From the NCBI GenBank assembly GCA_020161065.1, contig JAIUPH010000028.1, positions 451,879 to 515,878 of the forward strand: a DNA stretch of 64,000 nucleotides. The letters run 5' to 3'. Positions 45,879 through 56,365 of the stretch are shown here, piece by piece (position 1 is the stretch's first letter; every line of letters starts with the position of its first letter). The translations under genes were made by a program, and so were the position numbers. This stretch comes from Pseudomonadota bacterium. GTDB taxonomy: Bacteria; Pseudomonadota; Gammaproteobacteria; Burkholderiales; Burkholderiaceae_C. The notes under the pieces are model-generated. The model ran no database searches, was not told where the DNA came from, and saw nothing but the letters and a program-made list of their open reading frames with translations.

Positions 45879-47453
45879 ATGAAGATGAACTTCGCCCGCA
45901 TGATGGGCCAGCTGGCGCTGCGCTTCGCCGACCAGGAAGCGCTGGTCAACATCGAGCGCCGGCGCCGCTACACCTACCGCGAGCTGCAGGCGGCGACCAA
46001 CCGCATCGTCAACATGATGCGCGAGCGGCTGGGCCTGCGGCGCGGCGACGTCTACCTGTGCATCCTGGAGAACGACAACCTGTCGCTGATGCACGTGTGG
46101 ACGGCCTTCAAGGGCGATGCCGCGGCCGCCTTCACCAACGTGCGCGATTCGGTCGACGAGCACCGCTGGCAGGTCGGCTTCATCAAGCCGCGGGTGGTGT
46201 TCATCGAGAACGCGCTGCTCGACAGCCACTTCGCGATGCTGCGCGAGCTGGGCGTCACCGTCGTCTGCATGGACCGGCCGGCCGCGCCGCGCGAGGGCCT
46301 GCTGGCCTTCGACGAACTGCTCGAAGGCGTGTCCGACGCCAACCCCGAGGTCGAGAACGACACCATGAAGGACATCCTCGTCTACCGCTTCACCGGCGGC
46401 ACCACGGGCAAGAGCAAGTGCGCGCAGTACACGATGGACAACTGGCTGGCGCTGCGCGACGCGCTGTACACCGAAGCCGAGCAGATCTACGACCCCGACC
46501 AGCGCTACCTGCACATGGCGCCGCTCAGCCACGGCTCGGGGCTGGGCGTACTGGCCACGCTGTTCCGCGGCGGCTGCACGGTGACGCAGAACCTGCCCGA
46601 CCTGAAGGCCTGGTGCCGCAACGTCGAGGCCGAGCGCGCGACCACCACGCTGATGCTGCCGACGCTGGTGTACCGCCTGCTCGACCTGCCCGAGGCCGGC
46701 GCGCACGACTTGTCGAGCTTGCGCACCATCGTCTACGGCGGCGCGCCGATGAGCCCGGCCAAGCTGCGCCAGGCGCAAGCGCGCTTCGGCAACATCTTCG
46801 TGCAGGTCTACGGCGCCACCGAGTGCCTGACCACCGCGGCGATGCTGAGCAAGGCCGACCACCTGGGCGAGGCCGGCGACGAGAAGCACCTGTCGTCGGC
46901 CGGCCGGTTGTCGACGGTGGTCGAGCTGAAGGTGGTCGACGACGACGGCAAGGAATTGCCGCAGGGCCGGACCGGCGAGGTCTGGCTGCGCTCGCGCGGC
47001 ACCATCAGCGGCTACCTCGGCAACCCCGAAGGCACGGCGGCCGAGTTCCAGGACGGCTTCTGGAAGTCGGGCGACCTGGGCTACCTGGATGAGCGCGGCT
47101 ACCTGTACCTGGTCGACCGCAAGAAGGACATGATCATCACCGGCGGCTTCAACGTCTACGCCGTCGAGGTGGAGGCGGCGCTCAACGCGCACCGCGCGGT
47201 CGCCATCTCGGCCGTGGTGGGCGTGCCGCACGAGGAATGGGGCGAGGCGGTGCAGGCCGAGGTGGTGCTCAAGAGCGGCGCCGCCGCCAGCGCCGACGAG
47301 CTGATCGAGCACGTCAAGGCGCGCATCGGCCGCTTCAAGGCACCCAAGGCGGTGGCCTTCGTCGAGCAGTTGCCGGTCAGCGTGGTCGGCAAGGTGCTGC
47401 GCCGCCAGGTGCGCGACAAATACTGGAAAGACCAGTCGCGCCGCGTGAGCTGA
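45879..47453 (+). CDS. AMP-dependent acyl-CoA synthetase/ligase
   Basis: 524 residues. The adenylation motif is [12 protein letters not shown], the A5-like motif is [11 protein letters not shown], the hinge is [22 protein letters not shown], and the catalytic Lys region is [12 protein letters not shown]. It activates a carboxylic acid to acyl-AMP and then to acyl-CoA in the cytoplasm. It is the first gene of a plus-strand operon with an MFS permease, a sulfatase and a beta-propeller hydrolase. Its substrate may therefore be the acid released from the sulfated compound. Confidence 0.92.
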   Translation: MKMNFARMMGQLALRFADQEALVNIERRRRYTYRELQAATNRIVNMMRERLGLRRGDVYLCILENDNLSLMHVWTAFKGDAAAAFTNVRDSVDEHRWQVGFIKPRVVFIENALLDSHFAMLRELGVTVVCMDRPAAPREGLLAFDELLEGVSDANPEVENDTMKDILVYRFTGGTTGKSKCAQYTMDNWLALRDALYTEAEQIYDPDQRYLHMAPLSHGSGLGVLATLFRGGCTVTQNLPDLKAWCRNVEAERATTTLMLPTLVYRLLDLPEAGAHDLSSLRTIVYGGAPMSPAKLRQAQARFGNIFVQVYGATECLTTAAMLSKADHLGEAGDEKHLSSAGRLSTVVELKVVDDDGKELPQGRTGEVWLRSRGTISGYLGNPEGTAAEFQDGFWKSGDLGYLDERGYLYLVDRKKDMIITGGFNVYAVEVEAALNAHRAVAISAVVGVPHEEWGEAVQAEVVLKSGAAASADELIEHVKARIGRFKAPKAVAFVEQLPVSVVGKVLRRQVRDKYWKDQSRRVS

Positions 47454-47486
47454 GACACCGACACCGCCAGACCGGAGGAACCCCCC

Positions 47487-48848
47487 ATGACGCTCCCCAC
47501 CACGCCCGGCACCAGCGCCGGCGCCGCCGCCGGCACCGCCCCCGAGAGCGCCGAAGACCGCCGCCTGTACGCGAAGATCGGCTGGCGGCTGATGCCGCTG
47601 CTGCTGGCGGCCTACGTCATCGCCTTTCTCGACCGCATCAACGTCGGCTTCGCGCGGCTGCAGATGCAGCAGACGCTGGACTTCAGCGACGCCGTCTACG
47701 GCCTCGGCGCCGGCATCTTCTTCGTCGGCTACCTGCTGTTCGAGCTGCCCAGCAACCTGGTGCTGCAGAAGATCGGCGCGCGCAAGACGCTGCTGCGCAT
47801 CATGGTCTGCTGGGGCGTGGCGGCGATGGCGATTGCCTTCGTGCGCACGCCCACGCAGTTCTACGTGCTGCGCTTCCTGCTCGGCGCCTTCGAGGCCGGC
47901 TTCACCCCGGGCGTGCTGCTGTACCTGACGTACTGGTTCCCGTCGGCGCGGCGCGGCCGCATGATCGCCATCTTCCTGATCGGCGCCATCGGCGCCAGCA
48001 CCATCGCCGGGCCCTTGTCGGGCGCGATCATGAAGTTCTTCGACGGCAACGGCGGCCTGCACGGCTGGCAGTGGCTGTTCCTGGTGCAAGGCCTGCCGGC
48101 GCCGCTGCTGGGCCTGCTGGCCTGGTGGTGGCTGGACGACAAGCCGGCGCACGCCGCCTGGCTGAGCGCCGCCGAGAAGGCGCGCGTGCAGCAGCAGCTC
48201 GACGCCGACGGCGCCTCGGCCACCCAGGCCGCGCACGGCTCGCTGGCCGACCTGCTGCGCGACCCCAAGGTGTGGGCGCTGTCGCTGGCCTATGTGTTCG
48301 TGGTCGCCGGCACCTATGCCATCGCCTTCTGGACGCCGGTGCTGATCAAGAGCTGGGGCGTCACCGACCTCCTGCACATCGGGCTGTACGCGGCGCTGCC
48401 GCAGTTGTTCGCGATGGTCGGCGTGGTGCTGATGGCGCGCAGCTCGGACCGCCGGCGCGAGCGGCGCTGGCACTTCGCGGCCGGCTCGCTGATGGCGGTG
48501 ATCGGGCTCGGCGTCATCGCGCTCAGCCAGGGCCAGCTGGCGGCCTCGATGGCCGGGCTGTGCCTGGGCGTGGTGGGCATCGCGTCGATCCCGCCGGTGT
48601 TCTTCGCGCTCACCTCGGAGTACCTGTCGCGCGCCACGGTGGCCGCCGGGATGGCGCTGGTCAGCAGCCTGGGCAACATCGGCGGCGCCATCAGCCCCTC
48701 GCTCACCGGCGCCATCACCGCCAAGGCCGGCCAGGCCGCCGCGATGGCGTTCGTGATGAGCCTGTACGTGCTGGCCACGCTGATCGTGCTGGCCGCCACC
48801 CGCCGCGCCGCGCCTGCCGTGACCACGCAGACGGCGCCGGTCGCCTGA
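47487..48848 (+). CDS. MFS transporter, anion:cation symporter type
   Basis: 453 residues with 12 predicted helices. The ACS-family start is visible ([20 protein letters not shown], then [18 protein letters not shown]), as is the A-motif-like segment [16 protein letters not shown]. Members import organic anions such as phthalate, glucarate or hydroxyphenylacetate. It lies 33 nt after the ligase gene, with a GGAGG ribosome site. It likely imports the carboxylate product formed in the periplasm. Confidence 0.92.
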   Translation: MTLPTTPGTSAGAAAGTAPESAEDRRLYAKIGWRLMPLLLAAYVIAFLDRINVGFARLQMQQTLDFSDAVYGLGAGIFFVGYLLFELPSNLVLQKIGARKTLLRIMVCWGVAAMAIAFVRTPTQFYVLRFLLGAFEAGFTPGVLLYLTYWFPSARRGRMIAIFLIGAIGASTIAGPLSGAIMKFFDGNGGLHGWQWLFLVQGLPAPLLGLLAWWWLDDKPAHAAWLSAAEKARVQQQLDADGASATQAAHGSLADLLRDPKVWALSLAYVFVVAGTYAIAFWTPVLIKSWGVTDLLHIGLYAALPQLFAMVGVVLMARSSDRRRERRWHFAAGSLMAVIGLGVIALSQGQLAASMAGLCLGVVGIASIPPVFFALTSEYLSRATVAAGMALVSSLGNIGGAISPSLTGAITAKAGQAAAMAFVMSLYVLATLIVLAATRRAAPAVTTQTAPVA

Positions 48849-48886
48849 AGTCCGCTCGCCACCACCCAGCACAACGGAGACCCTCG

Positions 48887-50524
48887 ATGATCGATTGCAC
48901 GCCTGCCCACGCCCGCGGCCCCGCAGCGACCTGGCGCCGCCGCCTGGCCTCGGCCCTCGTCTCGGTGCTGACGCTGGCCGTGGCCATGCCTGCGCTGCCG
49001 CAGGCGGCGGCGCGCAAGCCGCCCAACATCCTGGTGATCTGGGGCGACGACATCGGCTGGCAGAACGTCAGCGCCTACGGCATGGGCACCATGGGCTACA
49101 CCACGCCCAACATCGACCGCATCGGCGCCGAAGGCATCCGCTTCACCGACCACTACGCGCAGCCTTCGTGCACCGCCGGCCGCGCCGCCTTCATCACCGG
49201 CCAGTACCCCATCCGCTCGGGCCTGACCACGGTGGGCCAGCCGGGCGACAAGCTCGGCCTGATGGCCGCCTCGCCCAGCCTGGCCGAGGTGCTGAAGAAG
49301 GCCGGCTACCGCACCGGCCAGTTCGGCAAGAACCACCTCGGCGACAACAACCCGCACCTGCCCACGGTGCACGGCTTCGACGAGTTCTTCGGCAACCTGT
49401 ACCACCTCAACACCGAGGAACAGCACGAGTACGCCGACTACCAGAACTACGCCCGCAGCTACCCCGGCGGCGCGGCCGCCTTCGCGCGCAAGTTCCAGAC
49501 GCGCGGCGTGCTGCACAGCCTGGCCAGCGAGCGCGACGACCCCACGGTCGACGCGCGCTACGGCGCGGTCGGCAAGCAGACCATCACCGACACCGGGCCG
49601 CTGACGATGAAGCGCATGGAAGACTTCGACGGCGGCGAGGTGATCCCGCGCGCCATCGACTTCATGCGCCGCGCACGCCAGGACGGCAAGCCCTTCTTCG
49701 TGTGGATCAACACCAGCCGCATGCACCTGTACACGCACCTCGACGAGAAGTGGCGCCAGGCGGCCGCCGCCTTCACGCACGAGGGCGACGCGCAGGGCAG
49801 CGGCATGATGCAGCACGACCACGACATCGGCGTGGTGCTCGACTTCCTCAAGCAGAACCAGCTCGACGGCGACACCGTCGTCTGGTACTCCACCGACAAC
49901 GGGCCCGAGCATTCGTCGTGGCCCGACGGCGCGACGACGCCGTTCCGCGGCGAGAAGATGACCACCTACGAAGGCGGCGTGCGCGTCATCTCGATGTTGC
50001 GCTGGCCCGGCGTGGTGAAGCCGGGCCAGATCAAGAACGGCATCCAGGCGCACCAAGACATGTTCACCAGCCTGGCCGCCGCCGCCGGCGTGCCCGACGT
50101 GGCCGAGCAGATGAAGCGCGACAAGCGCCAGTACATCGACGGCGTCAACAACCTCGGCTACTGGACCGGGCAGTCGGCCGAGAGCGCGCGCAACCACCTC
50201 TTCTACTACATCGAGAGCAAGCTCACCGCGGTGCGCATGGGCCCGTGGAAGCTGCACTTCTCGACCAAGGCCGACTACTACGCGCCGATCCAGCCGCTGT
50301 TCGCGCCGCTGCTGTTCAACCTGCGCAGCGACCCCTTCGAAAGCTACGACAGCAAGGACTCGTACGGGCACCTGGTGCAGAAGTCGTCGTGGATCTCGGG
50401 CCCGATGGGCGAGCTGCTGGGCGGCCACCTGCGCAGCCTGGCCGAATACCCGCCGGTGCAGCCCGCGAAGTCGTTCGACCGCTCCAACCTCGTCCAGGAT
50501 TTCCTGCAGAGCCAGAAGCGGTAG
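48887..50524 (+). CDS. Periplasmic cysteine-type sulfatase (arylsulfatase family)
   Basis: 545 residues from ATG 48887, with GGAGA 6 nt upstream. The signal peptide is hydrophobic [19 protein letters not shown]. Metal ligands are in [12 protein letters not shown]. The modification motif [13 protein letters not shown] (C95-x-A-x-R99) is the Cys-type sequence converted to formylglycine. GKNHLGD and STDNGPE complete the site. It hydrolyses a sulfate ester in the periplasm. A formylglycine-generating enzyme is encoded 1.2 kb away, which fits the requirement for activation. Confidence 0.93.
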   Translation: MIDCTPAHARGPAATWRRRLASALVSVLTLAVAMPALPQAAARKPPNILVIWGDDIGWQNVSAYGMGTMGYTTPNIDRIGAEGIRFTDHYAQPSCTAGRAAFITGQYPIRSGLTTVGQPGDKLGLMAASPSLAEVLKKAGYRTGQFGKNHLGDNNPHLPTVHGFDEFFGNLYHLNTEEQHEYADYQNYARSYPGGAAAFARKFQTRGVLHSLASERDDPTVDARYGAVGKQTITDTGPLTMKRMEDFDGGEVIPRAIDFMRRARQDGKPFFVWINTSRMHLYTHLDEKWRQAAAAFTHEGDAQGSGMMQHDHDIGVVLDFLKQNQLDGDTVVWYSTDNGPEHSSWPDGATTPFRGEKMTTYEGGVRVISMLRWPGVVKPGQIKNGIQAHQDMFTSLAAAAGVPDVAEQMKRDKRQYIDGVNNLGYWTGQSAESARNHLFYYIESKLTAVRMGPWKLHFSTKADYYAPIQPLFAPLLFNLRSDPFESYDSKDSYGHLVQKSSWISGPMGELLGGHLRSLAEYPPVQPAKSFDRSNLVQDFLQSQKR

Positions 50525-50598
50525 GGCTGGGCCGGGAGCCCGCCGAGGCAACAATGGAGGCGCTGGCCATCCCTGTTGCCTGGCGAGGAGGAACGACG

Positions 50599-51702
50599 AT
50601 GTTGAAGCGCACGCTGAGCCTGCTCGGCCTCGTCCTGCTGGCGCTGGCCGCCTATCTGGCGCTGTGGCCGGTGCCGGTGCAGCCGGAGGCCTGGCAGGCA
50701 CCGCCCGACCCCGGCTACCGCGGCGCGCACGCGGTCAACCAGCGGCTGGCCGGACTGCAAGTCATCGCGCTCGGCCGGGAGGAAGGCCCCGAGCACATCG
50801 TGCTGGCGCGCGACGGCCAGCTCTACGCCGCGGTGGCCAGCGGCAACATCCTGCGCATGAAGCCCGACGGCACGGCGCAGCAGGTGGTGGCGAACACCGG
50901 CGGCCGCGTCCTCGGCTTCGACTTCGACGCCGCCGGCCGGCTGATCGCCGCCGATGCGATCAAGGGGCTGCTGTCGATCGCCGCCGACGGCCAGGTCACG
51001 CTGCTGACCGACCGTGTCGGTGACGCCGACCCGATCCGTTATGCCGACGCCGTCGTCGTCGCCGGCAACGGGAAGATCTACTTCAGCGACGCCTCGACAC
51101 GCTTCGCGCCGGCGGCCTGGGGCGGCACCTTCGAAGCCAGCGTGCTCGACATCATCGAGCAGTCGGCCACCGGCCGCGTGCTCGAGTACGACCCGGCGAC
51201 CCGGCGCACGCGCATCGTGGCGCGCGGCCTCAGCTTCGCCAACGGCCTGGCGCTGGCGCGCGACGAGCAGACGCTGTTCGTCGCCGAGACCGGCCGCTAC
51301 CGCGTCTGGCGTATCCCGGTCGGCGCCGACGACCTCGACGTGCGGCGCGAACCGTCAGCGGCGAAGATCGTGCTCGACAACCTGCCGGGCTACCCCGACA
51401 ACCTGATGCGCGGGCTCGACGGCCGCATCTGGCTCGGCTTCGCCAAGCCGCGCAACCCGACGATCGACGCGATGGCCGGCAAGCTGTTCCTGCGCAAGCT
51501 GACGCTGCGGCTGCCGCGCGCGCTGTGGCCGGTGCCGCGCGCCTACGGGCACGTGATCGCCTTCACCGAGGACGGCACGGTGGTGGCCGACCTGCAGGAC
51601 CCGACCGGCGCCTATCCGGAAACGACCTCGGTGACCGAAACCGCCGACCGGCTGTACGTGCAAAGCCTGCACGCCAAGGGCCTGGGCTGGAAGCCGCGCT
51701 GA
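50599..51702 (+). CDS. Membrane-anchored six-bladed beta-propeller (SMP-30/strictosidine-synthase-like) hydrolase
   Basis: 367 residues. One N-terminal transmembrane helix (LSLLGLVLLALAAYLALW) is followed by propeller blades: GPEHIVLARDGQLYAAVASG, YADAVVVAGNGKIYFSDAS, FANGLALARDEQTLFVAETG and GYPDNLMRGLDGRIWLGF. Relatives include lactonases, paraoxonase-like esterases and strictosidine synthase-like proteins. GAGGAGG lies before the ATG. Placement 74 nt after the sulfatase suggests action on the same periplasmic substrate, perhaps lactone or ester opening. Confidence 0.85.
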   Translation: MLKRTLSLLGLVLLALAAYLALWPVPVQPEAWQAPPDPGYRGAHAVNQRLAGLQVIALGREEGPEHIVLARDGQLYAAVASGNILRMKPDGTAQQVVANTGGRVLGFDFDAAGRLIAADAIKGLLSIAADGQVTLLTDRVGDADPIRYADAVVVAGNGKIYFSDASTRFAPAAWGGTFEASVLDIIEQSATGRVLEYDPATRRTRIVARGLSFANGLALARDEQTLFVAETGRYRVWRIPVGADDLDVRREPSAAKIVLDNLPGYPDNLMRGLDGRIWLGFAKPRNPTIDAMAGKLFLRKLTLRLPRALWPVPRAYGHVIAFTEDGTVVADLQDPTGAYPETTSVTETADRLYVQSLHAKGLGWKPR

Positions 51703-51718
51703 CCCAGGCCGCGCCCGC

Positions 51719-52906
51719 TCAGCGTGGCGCGGCTGGCGCGGCGGGCGCCGAACCCGCCGCCCTCGCCGCCCGCCACGCCTCGTCGCTCGTCACCAGCCGA
51801 AAGCCGATGTGCGACATGCTGTTGGCCGGGTCGGTGCCGCGCCGCGCGCTGGGGCGGTAGCTCAGGCAATAGGCCTCGTTGCACAGGAACGAGCCGCCGC
51901 GCGTCACGCGCTTGGGTGCCGTCTGCGGCACGCCGGGCTCGTCGGGGTCCCAGCTCGACGGCGGGCCTTGCGGGTCCTCGGGCGTGCGGCCGGCGCGCGC
52001 TTGAGCCGCGAACTGGTCGGCGCGGTACCAGTCGGCCACCCATTGCCAGGCGTTGCCCGTCATGTCGAACAGGCCGTAGCCGTTGGGCGGAAAGCTGCCG
52101 GCCGGGCTGGTGCCGGCGGCGCCGCCGGCCTTGGCGCTGACCACCGGGAACGGCTGCGCCTGCTGGCCCTGCCAGACGTTGGCCATGGGCCGCCCGTCGG
52201 GCGCGAAGTCGTCGCCCCAGGCGTAGGTGGCCTGCTCGCGCCCGCCGCGCGCGGCGAACTCCCACTCGGCTTCGGTCGGCAGCCGCTTGCCGGCCCATTT
52301 CGCATAGGCCAGCGCGTCGTCGTAGCTGACCTGCACCACCGGGTGCTCGTCCTTGCCGTCGAGGTTGCTGCCGGGGCCTTGCGGATGCCGCCAGTCGGCG
52401 CCGGGCACGTAGCGCCACCAGCGCGAGACGTCGGCCAGGTCCACCACCTCGGCGGTGCCGACGAAGACCATCGCGCCGGGCACCAGCGCCGCATCGGGCG
52501 GGCGCGGCGTGCCGGGCGGCAGTTGCACGGCCAGCGTCGCCCAGTCGGGCTTGCGCTCTGCCGTGGTGACATGACGCGTGGCTTCGACGAACGCGCGGAA
52601 CTGCGCGTTGGTGACGTGGTGCACGTCCATCCAGAAGCCCTTGACGCGCACCGCATGCGCCGGGCGCTCGTTGGGCCGCGCCAGTTTGTGGTCGCTGCCC
52701 ATCAGGAACTCGCCGCCCGGCACCCAGGCCATGCCGGCGGGGCCCTGGCGGCCGTCGCCGATGACGACCGGCGGCCGCGCCGGCGGCCGTTGCTGCAGCC
52801 GGCCCGTGAGCCGATCCTTCACCAGCGACGCCAGCGGCCAGGCCGCGGCGCCCAGCATCGCGGCCACCGCCACGATGGCCAGCGTGCGGCGACGGTTGCC
52901 GGGCAT
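51719..52906 (-). CDS. Formylglycine-generating enzyme (SUMF1 family), membrane-anchored
   Basis: 395 residues. The FGE-sulfatase core shows GMAWVPGGEFLMGSD, LPTEAEWEFAARGG, YGLFDMTGNAWQWVADWY and the copper-binding cysteine pair C342/C347 in GGSFLCNEAYCLSYRPSARRG. That pair has the five-residue spacing of true FGEs. Residues 8-28 form an N-terminal hydrophobic anchor after NRRR, which would place the domain in the periplasm. It is the last gene of the minus-strand ligase/racemase operon, convergent with the sulfatase operon, and presumably activates that sulfatase. Confidence 0.9.
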   Translation of the reverse strand: MPGNRRRTLAIVAVAAMLGAAAWPLASLVKDRLTGRLQQRPPARPPVVIGDGRQGPAGMAWVPGGEFLMGSDHKLARPNERPAHAVRVKGFWMDVHHVTNAQFRAFVEATRHVTTAERKPDWATLAVQLPPGTPRPPDAALVPGAMVFVGTAEVVDLADVSRWWRYVPGADWRHPQGPGSNLDGKDEHPVVQVSYDDALAYAKWAGKRLPTEAEWEFAARGGREQATYAWGDDFAPDGRPMANVWQGQQAQPFPVVSAKAGGAAGTSPAGSFPPNGYGLFDMTGNAWQWVADWYRADQFAAQARAGRTPEDPQGPPSSWDPDEPGVPQTAPKRVTRGGSFLCNEAYCLSYRPSARRGTDPANSMSHIGFRLVTSDEAWRAARAAGSAPAAPAAPR

Positions 52907-52919
52907 GGTCGGTGGCGCG

Positions 52920-54638
52920 TCAGTCAGCGTTGCCCGCGGGCGCGGCCGGCGCGCGGCGCGTGCGGGTGCGGGTGCGCGTGGGGGTGCGCTTAGATGCGGG
53001 GGTAGCCGCCAGCGCCGGCGCCGGCGCCGGCGCCGCGCGGCGCGTGGCCGGCTTGACGGCCGCTGCCGGCTTGGCGCGCGCCGTCGGCTTGGTCGCCTTG
53101 GGCGCCCGCTTCGCCTTGGCGGTCTTGACTGCTTTGACCGGCTGCGCCTCCTCGGGCCGCCGCGCCGCCTTGCCCGGCGCCTCGGCCCGCTTGGCCACGG
53201 CGGCGGCGGCGGCCACCATCTCCGCGTACGAATCCTTCAGGCACTGGGCCAGCACTTCGGGGTCGGGCACGATGTTGGGCGCGCTGGTCAGCGAGATGAA
53301 CATCTTGCCGCAATAGCTGGTGGCGTTCCAGATCAGCGACATGCCGTCGGTCACCGGCCCCACGCCGACCCAGTAGACGAGTTCGGCGCCCAGCATGCGC
53401 AGCGGCAGGTTCGGCCCGGGCACGTTGGTGACCAGGCAGTTGTGCAGCGGCATCGGGCCCTTGCCGCCGGCGCCCAGCAGCGTGGACAGCCGGCCCGCGA
53501 GGCCCAGCGTCGCCGGCGGGATGAACTTCTGCACGTCGGTCAGGTCGCGCGCGCCGATGGCGTTCTGCAGGCCCTTCGATTCGGCGGTGGCCGCGCGCAC
53601 CGCGGCCAGGCGCTCGATCGGGTCTTCGATGTCGGTGCACAGCGGGAAGCGCAGCACCGAGATGGTGTTGCCGGCGGCGTCGCGATTGGCGCCCTCCTGC
53701 CGCGTGTTCACCGGCGCCAGCGTCACCAGCGACTTCGGCGGCAGCTCGTTGTTGCCCTGCAGGTAGCGCCGCATGGCGCCGCCGATCATCGCGATCACCG
53801 CGTCGTTGACGGTGGCGCCGGGCACCACGCTCTTGATGCCCTTGACGGCCGCGAGGTCCAGCGTCACCGAATCCCACACGCGGCTGGCCGCCACGTCGGC
53901 ATTGAAGCGCGTGCGCGGCGCGATGCCGGCGGCCGTGGCCTTGCGCGGCGACAGCAGCGAGCGCAGCCCGGTGGCCGCCAGCCGCGGCAGCAGCCGCGCC
54001 AACGGCGGCGCCATGCGGGCGGTGGCCATCAGGTTGTCGGCGACGGCGCGGGTCAGCGTGTCGCTCAGCTTCCAGGTGGTGGGCCGCGCCGGCGCCGGCC
54101 GCTTGACCTTGACCACCGGGCGCACCTTGCCGGCGGCATGCTCGATGTCGTGCAGCGCCCAGGTCAGCTCGGCAGCGGCCGTGCCGTCCATCGCGGCGTG
54201 GTGGATCTTGGTCAGGATCGCGAAGCTGCCGGGGGCGATGCCCTCGATGTTGTCGAGCCCCTCGATGACGTACATCTCCCACGGCGATCGCGTAAGGTCG
54301 ACCGAGCGCGCATGGATGCGCGAGGCCATGATGCAGAACTGCCGCCAGTCGCCCGGCTTGGGCAGCGCGAAGTGGCGCACGTGGAAGTCGATGTCGAACA
54401 AGTCGTCGTCGACCCAGAACGGGTAGCCCAGGCCGAACGGCACCTGCACGATGCGCCGCCGCAGCACGGGCGAGGCGTCGAGCCGGCTTTCGACATGGCG
54501 CACGATCTGCCGAAAGCCCAGCGGCTTGCCGCCGAGCGCCGTCTGCTCGTAGATGTAGATCATCATGCCGTGCGACGCGGCATGCGGCAGGTCGACGTTC
54601 AGGAACAAGGCGTCCTGGCCGCTGAGTTTGCTGTTCAT
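52920..54638 (-). CDS. Wax ester synthase/diacylglycerol acyltransferase (WS/DGAT) with basic tail
   Basis: 572 residues. The catalytic HHxxxDG is in KIHHAAMDGTAA (H146, H147, D151). The second half has the conserved NVPGP and PLHNCLVTN motifs of the C-terminal domain. The enzyme esterifies acyl-CoA to alcohols or diacylglycerol. After about residue 475 a ~95-residue Ala/Lys/Pro/Arg tail with repeats (KATKPTARAKP, TRTRTRTRR) resembles histone H1- or PhaF-like tails and is not part of the usual enzyme. ATGA overlap with the ligase gene upstream. Confidence 0.9.
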   Translation of the reverse strand: MNSKLSGQDALFLNVDLPHAASHGMMIYIYEQTALGGKPLGFRQIVRHVESRLDASPVLRRRIVQVPFGLGYPFWVDDDLFDIDFHVRHFALPKPGDWRQFCIMASRIHARSVDLTRSPWEMYVIEGLDNIEGIAPGSFAILTKIHHAAMDGTAAAELTWALHDIEHAAGKVRPVVKVKRPAPARPTTWKLSDTLTRAVADNLMATARMAPPLARLLPRLAATGLRSLLSPRKATAAGIAPRTRFNADVAASRVWDSVTLDLAAVKGIKSVVPGATVNDAVIAMIGGAMRRYLQGNNELPPKSLVTLAPVNTRQEGANRDAAGNTISVLRFPLCTDIEDPIERLAAVRAATAESKGLQNAIGARDLTDVQKFIPPATLGLAGRLSTLLGAGGKGPMPLHNCLVTNVPGPNLPLRMLGAELVYWVGVGPVTDGMSLIWNATSYCGKMFISLTSAPNIVPDPEVLAQCLKDSYAEMVAAAAAVAKRAEAPGKAARRPEEAQPVKAVKTAKAKRAPKATKPTARAKPAAAVKPATRRAAPAPAPALAATPASKRTPTRTRTRTRRAPAAPAGNAD

Positions 54639-56365
54639 GCTTGACCTTCGGTTTCCAGCACCACCTTGCGGCCGAGCGCGGCCCACACCGCGGCGCGCGC
54701 GAGGTAATGCTGCTCGATCACGCTGCGCCGGATCTTCATGGTCGGCGTGAGGAAGCCCTTGTCGATGCTCCATGGGTCTTCGACCACCACCACCTGGCTG
54801 AGCCGCTCGTGCCCTTCCAGCGCGGCGTTGACCTCGGCCAGCAGCGCCTCCCACTGCGCCAGCAGCGCCGCGCGGCCGGCGGCGTCGGCCAGGCGCTGGC
54901 GGGCCGCGGCCGTCGGCATCAGCAGCGCGAAGGGCTGCGCGCGCCCGGGGCCGGTGACGCACACGGCCTCCACCGTCGGGTGGGCGAAGCGGTTCTCGAT
55001 CGGCGCCGGCGAGACGTACTTGCCCTTGCCGGTCTTGAACAGCTCCTTCACGCGGCCGGTGATGCGCAAGCGCCCGGCGTCGTCGTACTCGCCGCGGTCG
55101 CCGGTGCGGAAGAAGCCGTCGGCCGTCAGCGCCGCTTCGGTCTGCGCCGGGTCCTTGTAATAACCCAGCATCTGCGTGAACGCCTTGACCTCGATTTCGC
55201 CGCCGTCGGCGATGCGCGCCTGCACACCCGGCAGCACCTGGCCGCAGTAGCCCAGGCGCACCGCGCCCGGACGGCTGTAGTGCGACCAGCAGAAGTCTTC
55301 GGTCATGCCGTAGACATCCAGCAGCTCCAGGCCGAGCCGGCGGTACCAGTCGACGATCTCCAGCGGCAGCGGCGCCGATCCGGTGAAGGCCAGCCGCGTG
55401 TCGGCCAGCCCCAGGCCGGCCAGCACCTGGCGGCGCAAGGCCTCGCCTTCGGCCGAGGCCGCGGCCAGCAGCGCCTGCGCCGGCGCCGGCAGCTTGGCGC
55501 AGACGCCGGCGTAGAACAGCGTCCACAGCCGCGGCATCGAGATGAACACCGTCGGCCGCGCGCGCTGCAGGTCGGCAGCAAAGGTCTCCAGCGAATCGTT
55601 GAACGTGACGTGCAGGCCGTGGGCCAGGAAATTGGATTCGACGAACGAGCGCTCGGCCGCATGGGCCAGCGGCAGGTACGACAGCAGCCGGTCGGCCGGC
55701 GTGAAGCCGCAGAAATCGCCCGAGCCCTGCGCGTAGCGCGCCATGGTGCCGAAGCTGTGCATCACGCCCTTGGGCACGCCGGTGGTGCCCGAGGTGTACA
55801 TGATGGTGGCCAGGTCGGCGGCGGCCGCCAGGTGCGGCTGCTGCAGCGGCGCGCTGGCGGTGGCCAGCGCCTGCCATTGCAGCGCCGGCTCGGCCAGCGG
55901 CGACATCGGCAGCGCCACCAGCGGCAGCGCGGGCGGCAGCGCGCGGCGCAGCTCGTCCCAGGCCTCGGCCTTGCTGTCGAGCTTGCCGACGAACAGCAGC
56001 CGCACCTGGGCATGGTCGAGCACGTGGCCGATGGTGGCAATGCTGGCCGTCGGGTAGATCGGCACCGAGACGTGGCCGGCCATCCAGATGCTCAGGTCGG
56101 CCATGATCCAGTGCGCGCTGTTGCGGCCCAGGATGGCAATGCTGCTGGCCGGCGGCAGGCCCAGCGAGCGCAGGTGCGTGGCCATGCGCCGCGCCTGGTC
56201 GCCCACTTCGCGCCAGGTGAAGTCGACCACCGTGCCGTCGGGGCGCGGTTCGGTCAGGGCCACCACTTCCGGCTGCACGGCCTCCCAGTGCAGGAAGCGC
56301 TGCAGCAGCGTGGGCTCGGCGGCGGCGCCGGCAGCGGCCGCTTGGTCGTCTTGTGGCGTCGTCAT
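54635..56365 (-). CDS. Long-chain acyl-CoA synthetase (AMP-forming)
   Basis: 576 residues from ATG 56365, with AAAGGAG upstream. P-loop IMYTSGTTGVPKGVMHS, A5 motif LLDVYGMTEDFCW, hinge FRTGDRGEYDDAGRLRITGR and the C-terminal LTPTMKIRRSVIEQHY typical of long-chain ligases. Overlaps by 4 nt with both the racemase gene upstream and the WS/DGAT gene downstream. It provides the acyl-CoA for these enzymes. Confidence 0.93.
   Translation of the reverse strand: MTTPQDDQAAAAGAAAEPTLLQRFLHWEAVQPEVVALTEPRPDGTVVDFTWREVGDQARRMATHLRSLGLPPASSIAILGRNSAHWIMADLSIWMAGHVSVPIYPTASIATIGHVLDHAQVRLLFVGKLDSKAEAWDELRRALPPALPLVALPMSPLAEPALQWQALATASAPLQQPHLAAAADLATIMYTSGTTGVPKGVMHSFGTMARYAQGSGDFCGFTPADRLLSYLPLAHAAERSFVESNFLAHGLHVTFNDSLETFAADLQRARPTVFISMPRLWTLFYAGVCAKLPAPAQALLAAASAEGEALRRQVLAGLGLADTRLAFTGSAPLPLEIVDWYRRLGLELLDVYGMTEDFCWSHYSRPGAVRLGYCGQVLPGVQARIADGGEIEVKAFTQMLGYYKDPAQTEAALTADGFFRTGDRGEYDDAGRLRITGRVKELFKTGKGKYVSPAPIENRFAHPTVEAVCVTGPGRAQPFALLMPTAAARQRLADAAGRAALLAQWEALLAEVNAALEGHERLSQVVVVEDPWSIDKGFLTPTMKIRRSVIEQHYLARAAVWAALGRKVVLETEGQA

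Noticed and set aside
45681-48872. Long minus-strand extension upstream of the dehydrogenase at 44538-45680 (1444-codon ORF)
   Set aside because: Antisense of the ligase and MFS genes, with His/Gln/Arg-rich composition. The true start is the ATG at 45680 with conserved N-terminus.
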